The notes: generated from the letters alone by a model not told the origin. DNA of 64,000 nucleotides from Stieleria marina (GCA_007741555.1 CP036526.1:5208001-5272000); one strand, 5' to 3'; numbered from the stretch's first letter, positions 45,630-54,028 are shown. Translations and numbers: made by a program.

Positions 45630-45697
45630 GATGCAGGGCATGGCAACTGGTCGATCACCGCCCGGCATGGAGTGTTTGCGATCACATTCATCCCCCG

Positions 45698-45713
45698 CGG
45701 TGCCGTTTTTGCA
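45698..45713 (+). promoter_or_regulatory. Candidate sigma-54 promoter for the CsbD/YqjDE-like operon
   Basis: CGGTGCCGTTTTTGCA has a perfect TTGCA -12 box and correct 10-base spacing (8 of 11). It is 100 bases upstream of the start at 45813 and divergent from the promoter candidate at 45614. Confidence 0.5.
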
Positions 45714-45812
45714 CTCATTTGGCGTTTGGCGCGCCGATTGCGTTTTAGGCCCTGCCGAACTTCAAGCATGTCCGAACGCGTGCTGTTAACGTCCACCACA
45801 GGAGAAGGAGTT

Positions 45813-46247
45813 ATGTCGAACAGAGAACAAATCAAAGGTCACTGGAACGAAGTAAAGGGCCGTTTGAAGGAGCACTGGGGTCAATTAACCGACGACGATC
45901 TGCGTCGCGTGGAAGGTTCCACCGAGCAGCTAGTCGGCGTAGTGCAACAGAAGACCGGTGCAACGAAGACCGAGGTCGAGAAATTCATCGACGGGATTCT
46001 GGGAGGCAGCAACTTGAGTGAGCAAGCCGCTGAAACGGTGCATGCTTACGCCGAAGCCGCCCAATCTGTCGCCAATGACGCCGCGGAGTACGCTCGTCAA
46101 AACTACAAGCGACTAGCTTCGCAATCCGAAGACTACACACGAAAGGTTTCCGAAACTGTTCGCGCACGTCCGGCAGAATCGATGGCAATTGTCTTTGGCT
46201 TGGGATTGGCCGCCGGCGCGTTGTTCTTTCTAGGGCGGAAGCAGTAG
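45813..46247 (+). CDS. CsbD-like protein fused to a membrane anchor
   Basis: A 144-residue protein starting at the ATG at 45813 after GGAGAAGGAG. Residues 1-55 are CsbD-like ([24 protein letters not shown], then [15 protein letters not shown]). The second half resembles DUF883/YqjD, with a helical stretch ([22 protein letters not shown]) and a C-terminal membrane helix ([19 protein letters not shown]). CsbD proteins are sigma-B/stress-induced in other bacteria. The fusion ties a CsbD domain to the membrane. It heads a six-gene operon of small membrane proteins. Confidence 0.8.
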   Translation: MSNREQIKGHWNEVKGRLKEHWGQLTDDDLRRVEGSTEQLVGVVQQKTGATKTEVEKFIDGILGGSNLSEQAAETVHAYAEAAQSVANDAAEYARQNYKRLASQSEDYTRKVSETVRARPAESMAIVFGLGLAAGALFFLGRKQ

Positions 46248-46249
46248 TC

Positions 46250-46642
46250 ATGGCGACGACACTTGCAACCGAAAAACAGTCCGAAGCGATCAAACAACGG
46301 ATGCGTGAAATCCGAACGGAGCTTCCTTACAGCGCTGATCAAGCACGAATCCGTGTCAAGCAGCTGACTGACTGGAAGTACCACCTTTCGAGACACCCGA
46401 TCCCGATTGTTGCCGCAACGGTTTTTGCTGGCTACTTGCTCGCTCCTTCAATACGTGGGAGCGATCAAAGCCCCCAGCGGGCACATCATGCCGAGCAGCC
46501 AGCGGTACGGCGACGAGTCAAGCCTGCAAAGAAAGGCATTCTTGGCGGCATCGTGGGCACACTTGCCACGTTAGCGATGAAGCACGCCGCGACGATCGCT
46601 GCGGACCAAGTGAGTAACGCAATCTCAAGACGAGAAAACTAA
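46250..46642 (+). CDS. Small membrane protein of the YqjDE-like operon
   Basis: A 130-residue protein with an amphipathic N-terminal part (KQRMREIRTELPYSADQARI), one hydrophobic helix (IPIVAATVFAGYLLAPS), a basic linker, and a weaker second hydrophobic stretch (GILGGIVGTLATLAMKHAA). No family is recognised. It starts two bases after the CsbD-like gene stop and overlaps the next gene by one base, so it is an integral part of the operon. Confidence 0.6.
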   Translation: MATTLATEKQSEAIKQRMREIRTELPYSADQARIRVKQLTDWKYHLSRHPIPIVAATVFAGYLLAPSIRGSDQSPQRAHHAEQPAVRRRVKPAKKGILGGIVGTLATLAMKHAATIAADQVSNAISRREN

Positions 46643-46884
46643 TGATCGCTCCTTACAATCCAACCGAAAACGCTAGGCCGACGGTAGCCAACAATGAACG
46701 CCTCACGCGTGAAGAGGTCGTCCGAACACACTCGACGAATCACGCGCCTTCGTTGTCGCTGAGTGAACGAATCCACGCTGCCAGTCAACAGATCGTCGCC
46801 CAACATCCCCTCGCCGTGCTGGCAGTCTCTGGCACCATTGGGATCGTGCTGGGGTGCTTGGTCAAACGACGCGGCAGTCAGTAG
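46642..46884 (+). CDS. Small tail-anchored membrane protein
   Basis: An 80-residue protein with a polar N-terminal part and a single C-terminal hydrophobic helix (HPLAVLAVSGTIGIVLGCLVKRR). Like its neighbours it ends in a Gly-rich helix and a short basic tail. No family recognised. The start codon overlaps the previous stop (TAATG). Confidence 0.6.
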   Translation: MIAPYNPTENARPTVANNERLTREEVVRTHSTNHAPSLSLSERIHAASQQIVAQHPLAVLAVSGTIGIVLGCLVKRRGSQ

Positions 46885-46895
46885 GAAACTAAAAC

Positions 46896-47417
46896 ATGGA
46901 AAATACATCCAGCTTTCAGCGTGTCGCTCGCGACGTATTGGACTTGTGCGAATTACAGATCCAATTGTTATCCGTCGATTCGCAAGCAGCCAAACGCAAG
47001 CTAACCACGTCAGTCATCTGTGGCTTGGCCGCCGTAACCGTCGCCGGGTCCGCACTGACGACCGCGCTTGTTGGCGGCGGACTGCTGCTGGGTCAAATGA
47101 CTCCGCTTTCCGCAGGCGGCGGGCTACTAGTTGCGTCAATGATCGTCTTTGCAGGAGTGATCGCATTGTTGCTGATCGCTCTGTCAGCAATCAAATCAGC
47201 CGCGTCCGCGATGGCAGAAACCAAGTCCGAGTTCTCGGAGAATCTACGCTGGTTGAAGGCCACCTTAATCAGCCCTGCCACTTCACCTCGAAACCAAATG
47301 CGAAGCGACGATTTTCGATCGAGCGAGTCTGCCGCCGCGAGCCATCCAGTCGCGAGCAACGAACGTTTCGTGACACCGATACCCAACGAACCTTCCACAT
47401 CATTTAGTCAAAGGTAA
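46896..47417 (+). CDS. YqjE/phage holin 3_6-like membrane protein
   Basis: A 173-residue protein. An N-terminal amphipathic segment (ARDVLDLCELQIQLLSVDSQ) precedes two long hydrophobic helices (TSVICGLAAVTVAGSALTT and LVASMIVFAGVIALLLIAL), the YqjE (phage_holin_3_6) pattern. The tail is polar and Ser/Arg-rich. In enterobacteria yqjE follows yqjD in a stress-induced operon; the same pairing is reproduced here. Confidence 0.75.
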   Translation: MENTSSFQRVARDVLDLCELQIQLLSVDSQAAKRKLTTSVICGLAAVTVAGSALTTALVGGGLLLGQMTPLSAGGGLLVASMIVFAGVIALLLIALSAIKSAASAMAETKSEFSENLRWLKATLISPATSPRNQMRSDDFRSSESAAASHPVASNERFVTPIPNEPSTSFSQR

Positions 47418-47422
47418 ATCAA

Positions 47423-47671
47423 ATGTCGAATTCACAAAATCCAACTGCCACTGTCGCCCACTCAAATGTTCCTGATCAAGCTCGCGATGCTGCCCAGCGC
47501 GTCGCTGCGGGTGCGATGGAATTTGGACACGAGGCAGCGGACCACTACGTAACGGAACCTGCAAAGGATCTCTTCAGTCTTGCCAAGGCGTACGCGAAAG
47601 ACAATCCAGATGTTGCGGCGTGCTGGGCTTTCGGCTTGGGCATTGTTGTCGGTTGGAAGCTGAAACCCTAA
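47423..47671 (+). CDS. YqjD/DUF883-like tail-anchored protein
   Basis: An 82-residue protein with a helical body (PDQARDAAQRVAAGAMEFGH) and a C-terminal hydrophobic helix (NPDVAACWAFGLGIVVGWKL). The arrangement is that of DUF883/ElaB proteins, shortened. It starts six bases after the YqjE-like gene. Confidence 0.6.
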   Translation: MSNSQNPTATVAHSNVPDQARDAAQRVAAGAMEFGHEAADHYVTEPAKDLFSLAKAYAKDNPDVAACWAFGLGIVVGWKLKP

Positions 47672-47735
47672 ACGACCCGCGAGCATTTTTCCGGTCGCAG
47701 GCATCTACAGAGAATCAAACCATCAGAGTCAATCA

Positions 47736-48080
47736 ATGATCGAACAACTTAGAGAAAAGGTCAGAGATATCGTCGGCCGTGGCGATGACGTCGCTGCTTC
47801 CACTGGCGGCAAGCACGTGGGTATGAATGCGGGTGTCGAGCCTGCCGAAAACCTGCTCGCATTTACTGTCGCACTCGGAATGACATTTCTGGCTCGTAGT
47901 GCCTTGCAAGCGGGTTGGCGAAAAGCACTGAAGACCGAACCACCAAAGAATCCGTCATCGCACGAAGTGATGTGGCGGGACGCGCTGCTCTGGGGGGCTG
48001 TTTCGGGTGCCGTCGTGGGCGTCGCACGGATTGCCTCCCGCAGGGCTTCGTCGAGTGCGTATCGCGGCATGCGATCTTAG
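47736..48080 (+). CDS. DUF4235-like membrane protein
   Basis: A 114-residue protein. The second half shows the DUF4235 layout: TFLARSALQAGWRKALKTEPP, then WRDALLWGAVSGAVVGVARI and a basic end. Two hydrophobic helices are predicted. It closes the six-gene operon, 64 bases after the previous gene. Function unknown. Confidence 0.7.
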   Translation: MIEQLREKVRDIVGRGDDVAASTGGKHVGMNAGVEPAENLLAFTVALGMTFLARSALQAGWRKALKTEPPKNPSSHEVMWRDALLWGAVSGAVVGVARIASRRASSSAYRGMRS

Positions 48081-48294
48081 CCGGCGGCGATTTCTGTCGC
48101 CGATGTTCATCACAAGCCAACGGCTCGCAATCAATGCGAGACGTGAGAAACCATCAGACACTTCACTCAGGCACGCGTACCTAATCGACAGGCCGCGCTG
48201 ACTGAGATACTATTCTTTCGTGTGATTTCTTATGACATCAGGCACCTTATCCCTAGATCTTTCGACGCACCAAAAATATGAGTGGCCCCACGCC

Positions 48295-49761
48295 ATGCCG
48301 AAGCTTCTGGTTATCGACGACGACAGGGCCATATTGGCAATCGCGGAGCGAACGCTATCGCCCATTGCCGACGTCGTCACGGCGTCCACTGCTGGTGACG
48401 GCCTGAAGAAATTACGGAGCACGCCCTTCGACGCCGTTCTATTAGACATCCAACTGCCCGATCAAAATGGGCTCGCCGCGTTCTGCGAAATTCGCGAATA
48501 CGATCGTCGCATCCCAGTCATTTTTATGACCGTGGAAGCCGCCAGTGAGACTGCGATCGAAGCGATGCAATTGGGTGCCTTTGACTACATCGCAAAGCCG
48601 TTGTCGGTCGATCCACTTCGCGACCTAGTCGAAAAAGCAATTGAGCAGCGCCAAATCAGCAGCGTTCCGGTAGCGATCTCCGCGGATGAAACGGCTGCGG
48701 ATAAGTCTGCCGAATTGTTCATTGGCCGATCCCCGGCGATGTTGGAAGTTTTCAAAGCGATCGGCAAAGTCGCTAAACAAAACGTCCCCATTTTGGTTCG
48801 CGGCGAGAGCGGAACGGGCAAGGAGCTGGTCGCACGAGCGCTGTTTCAGCACAGCCACCGCGCTGACGAAACCTTTCTTGCGGTGAACTGCGCGGCGCTT
48901 CCGGACAACCTACTAGAGAGTGAATTGTTCGGCCATGAAAAAGGGGCGTTCACGGGCGCCGAGTCTCGGCGCATCGGTAAGTTCGAACAGTGCAATGGCG
49001 GCACGCTCTTTTTGGACGAGATTGGTGACATGGCACCAACTGTCCAAGCAAAGGTATTGCGAGTCTTGCAAGAACAGCGTTTCGAGCGGGTCGGCGGTAA
49101 CAAAGAATTGACCACGGACGTCCGTATCATCGCGGCGACTAACCGTCCGTTGGAACAGATGGTGTCTGACGGCGACTACCGCGAAGACCTGCTCTATCGA
49201 CTCAATGGGGTCACCATCGACTTGCCGCCGCTTCGCGATCGGTTGAGTGATGTCGAATCATTGATCCGGTTCTTTTTGGCTCAGGCAAAATTGGAATTCA
49301 ACAAACCCGACTTGGAAGGCCTTTCGCCCGACGCGGTCAAATCGCTCACCAACTACGAGTGGCCAGGTAATGTCCGGCAGCTGCGTGCCGTCGTCAGGCG
49401 TTGTGTGTTGGACACCGTCATGCCGGTGATCACGCCCGAAGTGCTGCCGACCGAGATTCACAACAGCCCCAAATCAAACGACTCGACGACCGATAGCGAG
49501 ACCGTCGAAAAAAGCGAAGAATCTGGCACGCAACTTCCTCAACTTGTCCGGCGTCTTTTGCAAGAGCGTTCGACCAATGTGTACGCCGAGGCAATGGAGT
49601 ACATGGAAAGTTACGTGATACTACAGGTGTTACGTTCGACTGGCGGGAACCAAAGCCAGGCGGCCGAGACCCTGGGCATCACTCGCGGCAAACTGCGGGA
49701 TCGCATCAACACTTACAAGATCGAACTGAAGAGTGACGTTGTGGTGAAGGAGAATGAGTAA
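48295..49761 (+). CDS. Sigma-54-dependent response regulator (NtrC family)
   Basis: A 488-residue activator; the ATG at 48295 starts the receiver (KLLVIDDDRAILAIAERT). An upstream start at 48232 is possible. Phospho-acceptor Asp51 is in LLDIQLPDQNG, Walker A is GESGTGKE, and the sigma-54 contact loop is the canonical GAFTGA (HEKGAFTGAESRR). The Walker B-type motif is LFLDEIGDMAP. The C-terminal DNA-binding motif is QAAETLGITRGKLRDRI. It overlaps the Hpt gene by eight bases. It lies inside the group of -24/-12 promoters, which makes it the best local candidate for their activator. Confidence 0.9.
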   Translation: MPKLLVIDDDRAILAIAERTLSPIADVVTASTAGDGLKKLRSTPFDAVLLDIQLPDQNGLAAFCEIREYDRRIPVIFMTVEAASETAIEAMQLGAFDYIAKPLSVDPLRDLVEKAIEQRQISSVPVAISADETAADKSAELFIGRSPAMLEVFKAIGKVAKQNVPILVRGESGTGKELVARALFQHSHRADETFLAVNCAALPDNLLESELFGHEKGAFTGAESRRIGKFEQCNGGTLFLDEIGDMAPTVQAKVLRVLQEQRFERVGGNKELTTDVRIIAATNRPLEQMVSDGDYREDLLYRLNGVTIDLPPLRDRLSDVESLIRFFLAQAKLEFNKPDLEGLSPDAVKSLTNYEWPGNVRQLRAVVRRCVLDTVMPVITPEVLPTEIHNSPKSNDSTTDSETVEKSEESGTQLPQLVRRLLQERSTNVYAEAMEYMESYVILQVLRSTGGNQSQAAETLGITRGKLRDRINTYKIELKSDVVVKENE

Positions 49762-50107
49762 TCCGATGAATGACCAACAGAGGACGCGTTTCGGCGAGGC
49801 ACTACAGCGACTAGGCGGCGACGAAGAAACGATGGAGATGATGGCCACTATCGTCACCGAAGACGCTCCCAAAGTGCTGGAACGCTGGAGTGACGAACTG
49901 CAGGCGAAAGACTTAGACGCGTATGCCAGAACAGGCCACGCGCTAAAAGGACTGCTGAGCACGTTTGAGACGAATGAACCCGTCAGTCGCATCCAGCCTT
50001 TGATCGACGACGCCCGGAAGAATGATGTCGCGGCAGTCCGAACTTCGCACGCGTCGGTGGTGCCTGAGATTGATGAACTGCTTTCGGAAATCTCGGCGAT
50101 TTTGTAA
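49754..50107 (+). CDS. Hpt phosphotransfer protein
   Basis: A 117-residue helical protein with the Hpt signature GHALKGLLSTF, where His62 is the phosphorylated residue. The ATG at 49754 lies within the end of the regulator gene, after GAAGGAGA, so the two are translationally coupled. It would carry phosphate from a hybrid kinase receiver (the two in this window are candidates) to a final regulator such as its neighbour. Confidence 0.85.
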   Translation: MSNPMNDQQRTRFGEALQRLGGDEETMEMMATIVTEDAPKVLERWSDELQAKDLDAYARTGHALKGLLSTFETNEPVSRIQPLIDDARKNDVAAVRTSHASVVPEIDELLSEISAIL

Positions 50108-50120
50108 CCGATGCGTTTCG

Positions 50121-50720
50121 CTAGGGCTGCAAGACATCACCCGCAGCACAGATGGTTTCGGCTAGTTCAACCAGTTTCTTCCGGGACTTCGCTGCACACG
50201 ATTGCAGGTAACGATGAGCCTCTTCTTCGGAAAGATTTCGGACCTTCATCACGATTCCCTTGGCGCGTTCGATGATTTTGCGATCCTCTAGCTGATTTTT
50301 TAGTCGGTCGATCTTCTTGTCCAGTTTCTGAAAATGATCGAACCGGCCTTCTGCTAAAAAGATCGCCGGCTGAATTGTTTCGGCCGTAATCGGTTCGACT
50401 AGATAAGCCATCACGTGATCTTCTAGCGCACGTTCGACTTTGCTCAAATCGCCTGACTTTGCCACCACGATCCCAGCCGTCGGCTTTGATTCGCCAATCA
50501 GAATCATGGCTTCGATACCATCCATGTCACTCAGTCGAGGCGCGGCGATGATCAATTCGGGGGGATCTGTGATCGATGCGGCAATCAACTCCGCTCCCGA
50601 TTCGGTCACCAAGCGAACGTCATGCCCCAGAGTCTGCAAAATGGTCAGAATGATCGCACGCGATCCGGGATCACCGTGTGCGAAATGAATCGTGCGCGTC
50701 TTGCTGATCGGGTCGCTCAT
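50121..50720 (-). CDS. Degenerate receiver with ANTAR RNA-binding domain
   Basis: A 199-residue protein. The receiver-like part keeps the fold (IHFAHGDPGSRAIILTIL, DMDGIEAMILI, YLVEPITAE), but the phospho-acceptor position reads Ala (LIIAAPRLSDMDG). A coiled coil joins it to an ANTAR domain (KIIERAKGIVMKVRNLSEEEA, then SRKKLVELAETI). ANTAR proteins act as antiterminators by binding paired hexaloop RNA hairpins, often in nitrogen or nitrate genes. Regulation here is probably by partner binding and not phosphorylation. The start overlaps the stop of the paralogous gene by four bases (ATGA). Confidence 0.85.
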   Translation of the reverse strand: MSDPISKTRTIHFAHGDPGSRAIILTILQTLGHDVRLVTESGAELIAASITDPPELIIAAPRLSDMDGIEAMILIGESKPTAGIVVAKSGDLSKVERALEDHVMAYLVEPITAETIQPAIFLAEGRFDHFQKLDKKIDRLKNQLEDRKIIERAKGIVMKVRNLSEEEAHRYLQSCAAKSRKKLVELAETICAAGDVLQP

Positions 50721-51175
50721 TTTCCATGCTCTGTCGATTGGTGACTGTCATCCAACTCGCCTTGCAATTCATCGATCCGAGCTTCCATCTGGCGAGTTTG
50801 CTGGAATCGACGCCGAGCCAGGTAGATCGATGTCCGCAAGTCGCTTTCGTTAACCGGTTCGACGAGCACTCCCATTACCTGGTCGTTCATCAACCGTCGT
50901 GATCGATCAATATCAGAACTCTCCAGCAGAGCGATCACAGCACAGGTATTCTGCTGACTGAGTTGGTTCAACACGTCAAAGGCGTCGTCGCTTTCAAACC
51001 CAGTCCCAACAATCGCAACCGACGGCGGACTCTCTTGACAACGACTGATCAGCATCGACGGCGTGCCAGTCGACAGCCCGACTTCGTGCGAGAGTAGTTC
51101 CAGGTTCGCGGCAACGACTTTTCGTTTCGCGTCGTCGCCATGGGCGAGATAGATCATCATTTGATTTTTGGACAT
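50717..51175 (-). CDS. Degenerate receiver paralogue lacking ANTAR
   Basis: A 152-residue protein beginning at the ATG at 51175. It aligns by eye with the receiver and coiled coil of the next gene (IYLAHGDDAKRKVVA against its IHFAHGDPGSR, and VMGVLVEPVNESD against its MAYLVEPITAE) but ends where the ANTAR domain would begin. The acceptor Asp is missing (SVAIVGTGFESDD). It is probably a duplicated partner that may dimerise with the ANTAR protein through the shared coiled coil. A strong sigma-54 promoter candidate lies upstream. Confidence 0.7.
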   Translation of the reverse strand: MSKNQMMIYLAHGDDAKRKVVAANLELLSHEVGLSTGTPSMLISRCQESPPSVAIVGTGFESDDAFDVLNQLSQQNTCAVIALLESSDIDRSRRLMNDQVMGVLVEPVNESDLRTSIYLARRRFQQTRQMEARIDELQGELDDSHQSTEHGK

Positions 51176-51277
51176 GAGAACCAGAAGTTCGACGAGGCGA
51201 AGGAAGGCACATCCTATCGAACAAGCCGCGCGGTTTTCAGGAAATACGCGGTCGAGCAGAAGGAAAGTCTGCAAAGG

Positions 51278-51293
51278 TGCAGTTCGTGTGCCA
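51278..51293 (-). promoter_or_regulatory. Candidate sigma-54 promoter for the receiver/ANTAR pair
   Basis: On the minus strand TGGCACACGAACTGCA matches 10 of 11 fixed -24/-12 positions with correct spacing. It is about 103 bases upstream of the start at 51175. The remaining bases to 51564 hold no recognised gene. Confidence 0.7.
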
Positions 51294-51564
51294 AGTCATC
51301 GAGATCGCAGCCGGGGTCAACCACCCGGCGTCAAACGCATCGATCACGGGCCAGCAAGTGCAAGCAGTACAGCGTTCCGAAATCGCCGGCTCCCGATGAT
51401 CCATATTTGAACACACAACGACTCCGCGCGAACCGAACTGGTCGCAAATGTGCCAGATCTACAATCAGGCGTCGCATCGCAGTTTTAGCAAGTGGCTCTC
51501 GATTCCCCTCAAAAGTCAACGCGAACGCAGCGACTTGAGTCATATCGAAAGGTTTTTGCATGTT

Positions 51565-51580
51565 TGGTATGCCGATTGCT
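51565..51580 (+). promoter_or_regulatory. Candidate sigma-54 promoter for csrA
   Basis: TGGTATGCCGATTGCT matches 8 of 11 fixed -24/-12 positions with correct spacing. It is 46 bases upstream of the csrA start. Confidence 0.5.
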
Positions 51581-51625
51581 TCGTGGGGTCCGCAAGCTCG
51601 TCACCTCATTTCAAGGAAGAAGAAA

Positions 51626-51856
51626 ATGCTAGTTTTAAGTCGCAAACAAGCTGAGTCGATTGTCATCGGAAATGATATTCGCATCACGATCGAACGGATT
51701 AAAGGCAACCGAGTCGTTGTTGGAATCGCCGCCTCCGACGACGTTCCGATCCTACGCGGTGAGCTGATAGCCGACATCCAACGTCGCAAGAGCGAGTCCA
51801 GCGAACACGGCAACTCCTCCGCTAGCTCCCCCAATATCGCTGCCTACCCTGCTTGA
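51626..51856 (+). CDS. csrA: Carbon storage regulator CsrA
   Basis: A 76-residue RNA-binding protein that controls translation and mRNA stability. The start at 51626 gives the invariant MLVLSRK opening, followed by IVIGNDIRITIERIKGNRVVVGI and the RGEL motif. Binding residues at both ends of the beta-strand dimer are present. The last 20 residues (Ser/Asn/Ala-rich) are an unconserved extension. AAGGAAGAAGAAA precedes the start. The glycosidase-like gene begins 76 bases later and may be co-transcribed. Confidence 0.95.
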   Translation: MLVLSRKQAESIVIGNDIRITIERIKGNRVVVGIAASDDVPILRGELIADIQRRKSESSEHGNSSASSPNIAAYPA

Positions 51857-51932
51857 TTAAAGTTTGTCGCTGCGGAAGATTGCAACACGGTGTCGCAAAT
51901 CTTGTTTGCCACGACCTTGTGCAGGGGCGACC

Positions 51933-53498
51933 ATGTATTCGGAATCATCCGATTCGCGAAAGACGCTTGGTGATGTCGATGTCATCTACCACCAGGGAAT
52001 CTACCACCTTTTTCATTTGGTGCTCCCGAACCACGACTACATCGCTCATGCAGTCAGCGACAATTGCCTGACTTGGCGGCGTGTCGAAAACGCACTGTTC
52101 ATCGGTCACCCTGGTTCGTGGGACGATTCGATGCTGTGGACCATCCACGTCACTCCGGATCCCCATCGCTCGGGATCGTGGCGCATGTTCTACACCGGCC
52201 TGTCCCGCCGTGACCACGGACGCAAACAGCGAATCGGCCTGGCAAAAAGCGACAACCTTTATTGCTGGGACAAGTCTCCCGTCGCGTGGAGCGACCGACG
52301 CTCTGATCTGCCTTATGCGTTGCCCGGTCGCGCGGATCAACCGCCATTTCAATATGATGCCGAAAGCTGTTTTCCACTGGATCCGCCTGGTGAGTTTTAC
52401 GAAACCGACACCGATATCGCTCGCGAGTGGGTGTCTTGGCGCGACCCGTACTATTACCGCGAAGGTGACCGAGGCTGGTTGCTTGCCGCCGGTCGCGTCA
52501 AAAATGGCCCGGTCGTCCGCCGCGGCTGTGTGGCGGCGATGGAGGAAACCGGACCGGATCATTTCGAAGCCCGTCCGCCGCTCCATCATCCTGGGCTTTA
52601 CGATGATGTCGAAGTCCCCAATTTGTTCAAAATCGACAACGATTACTATCTAGTCGGCAGCATGCGGGAAGACGCCAAAATCCGCTATTGGCACACCGAC
52701 AAGATTGGCAATCCGTGGCGAAGCCCTTCCGACAATGTGCTTCTAGCAACGGGCAACTACGCAGGCCGCGTCAGTGAAGATGACAATGGTTTTCTGTTGT
52801 GGAGTTTCTTTACGCCCAGCGGAAACGACCGAGTTTCCAACAACCTGATGCCACCCCCCAAACGTCTGGCTCGAAATCAAGCAGGCAACCTGGAAGTGCA
52901 CTCCTTCGAAGGCTTCGACGCCCAGATCGATCGCGCCACCGACACGAGCGCCATCAGGGGCTTGCGATCCGGGCAGGCAACAACCGAAATAAGCCATCCG
53001 AGCACTGGTCATCTTCAGATCGGCTGCGACGGCGGCTATCAAATTTTTGCTCTCGAACACGAAGACATCAGCTGCTTCCGTGCGACCACCAGACTGAAGT
53101 TGCTTGATGGAGGAAAGTGCGGCCTCGTGTTGCGACTCGATCGCCAAACCCACGACGGCTACTATCTTTCACTGGATCTGCTCAAAGGCGTCGCGCAAAT
53201 GCGTGCGTGGGGAAGCGGGCCGATGGGCAGCGGCGAAAACATGATGCAGTTTCGATCGCTCCAAGCCGGCTACTGGAATCAACAGTCGAGCGGTGAAGCA
53301 GAACTTAGTTTGCTGGCGTACGGAAGCTACTTGGAGTTATCGATCGATCGAAACGTGGTGCTCTCACTCGCCGACCAAACTTTTAGCAGCGGCGCCTTCG
53401 GATTTTATGTCGAAAGCGCAACGTTGCGAGTCGAGGACCTAGCAGTCAACCACCTGCAGCCCCCCGCACAGTCGGATGAGCATCTGGCAAACGGATAA
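51933..53498 (+). CDS. Glycoside hydrolase with five-bladed propeller (GH32/GH43/GH68-like)
   Basis: A 521-residue protein from the ATG at 51933, after AGGGG. The first domain looks like a five-bladed beta-propeller glycosidase: an early acidic strand (LGDVDVIYHQGIYHLFHL), MFYTGLSRRDHGRKQRIGL, the RDP motif (SWRDPYYYRE), and EVPNLFKIDNDYYLVGS with the expected Glu. The second domain (about 350-510) is a beta-sandwich (GGYQIFALEHEDISCFRA, YYLSLDLLKGVAQMRAWG), as in GH32. No signal peptide is seen. It probably releases fructose or another sugar, but the substrate is unknown. Confidence 0.75.
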   Translation: MYSESSDSRKTLGDVDVIYHQGIYHLFHLVLPNHDYIAHAVSDNCLTWRRVENALFIGHPGSWDDSMLWTIHVTPDPHRSGSWRMFYTGLSRRDHGRKQRIGLAKSDNLYCWDKSPVAWSDRRSDLPYALPGRADQPPFQYDAESCFPLDPPGEFYETDTDIAREWVSWRDPYYYREGDRGWLLAAGRVKNGPVVRRGCVAAMEETGPDHFEARPPLHHPGLYDDVEVPNLFKIDNDYYLVGSMREDAKIRYWHTDKIGNPWRSPSDNVLLATGNYAGRVSEDDNGFLLWSFFTPSGNDRVSNNLMPPPKRLARNQAGNLEVHSFEGFDAQIDRATDTSAIRGLRSGQATTEISHPSTGHLQIGCDGGYQIFALEHEDISCFRATTRLKLLDGGKCGLVLRLDRQTHDGYYLSLDLLKGVAQMRAWGSGPMGSGENMMQFRSLQAGYWNQQSSGEAELSLLAYGSYLELSIDRNVVLSLADQTFSSGAFGFYVESATLRVEDLAVNHLQPPAQSDEHLANG

Positions 53499-53541
53499 CC
53501 CAACGGTGCGACTGCTCGAGATCAAGCGGACTGATTTTGAC

Positions 53542-53985
53542 CTATTCGCAAAGCTTATCCCCGAGATGATTGCGGTGGGATCCGATCAACTCCAGCATCA
53601 CCGTCAGTCGGCAGGCATCGACGGGCTTTGGCAAAAAGAAGGTTCGGCTCATCGCGCCGATGCGTTTCGAAAAATTGGACGTTTCCACACTACTGATGAC
53701 AATGGCAGGAATCCCTGCGATCGCCGGGTCCTTGGATCGGCGAACCGCTTCCAACAGTTCAAGCCCCGACCACCGCGGCATCTCGTAGTCGGTCACTAAC
53801 GCATCGAAGCCGCCGTCACTCAATTTCCCCCACGCTTCGAGCCCGTCAGCGGCAACCACGACCTGGCTGCCCTGCACACGCAAAACGGTTCGCAGCAAAA
53901 TGCGATTCGCGCGGTCATCGTCAACGACAAGCACTCGAGCCGGGAACGGTGCCGGCCGGTTTTTCGTGTCGTTGGCTGGATGCAT
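53542..53985 (-). CDS. Single-domain response regulator
   Basis: A 147-residue receiver protein from the ATG at 53985, preceded by GGAGAAATTGAGC. The acidic pocket is in LVVDDDRANRILL, phospho-acceptor Asp66 in VTDYEMPRWSG, switch Ser in IVISSVETS and Lys in FLPKPVDA. No output domain. It converges on the glycosidase gene and has its own sigma-54 promoter candidate. Confidence 0.85.
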   Translation of the reverse strand: MHPANDTKNRPAPFPARVLVVDDDRANRILLRTVLRVQGSQVVVAADGLEAWGKLSDGGFDALVTDYEMPRWSGLELLEAVRRSKDPAIAGIPAIVISSVETSNFSKRIGAMSRTFFLPKPVDACRLTVMLELIGSHRNHLGDKLCE

Positions 53986-54028
53986 GCTCAATTTCTCCAC
54001 TGACGATGGGTGATCGAACAATTACCTA

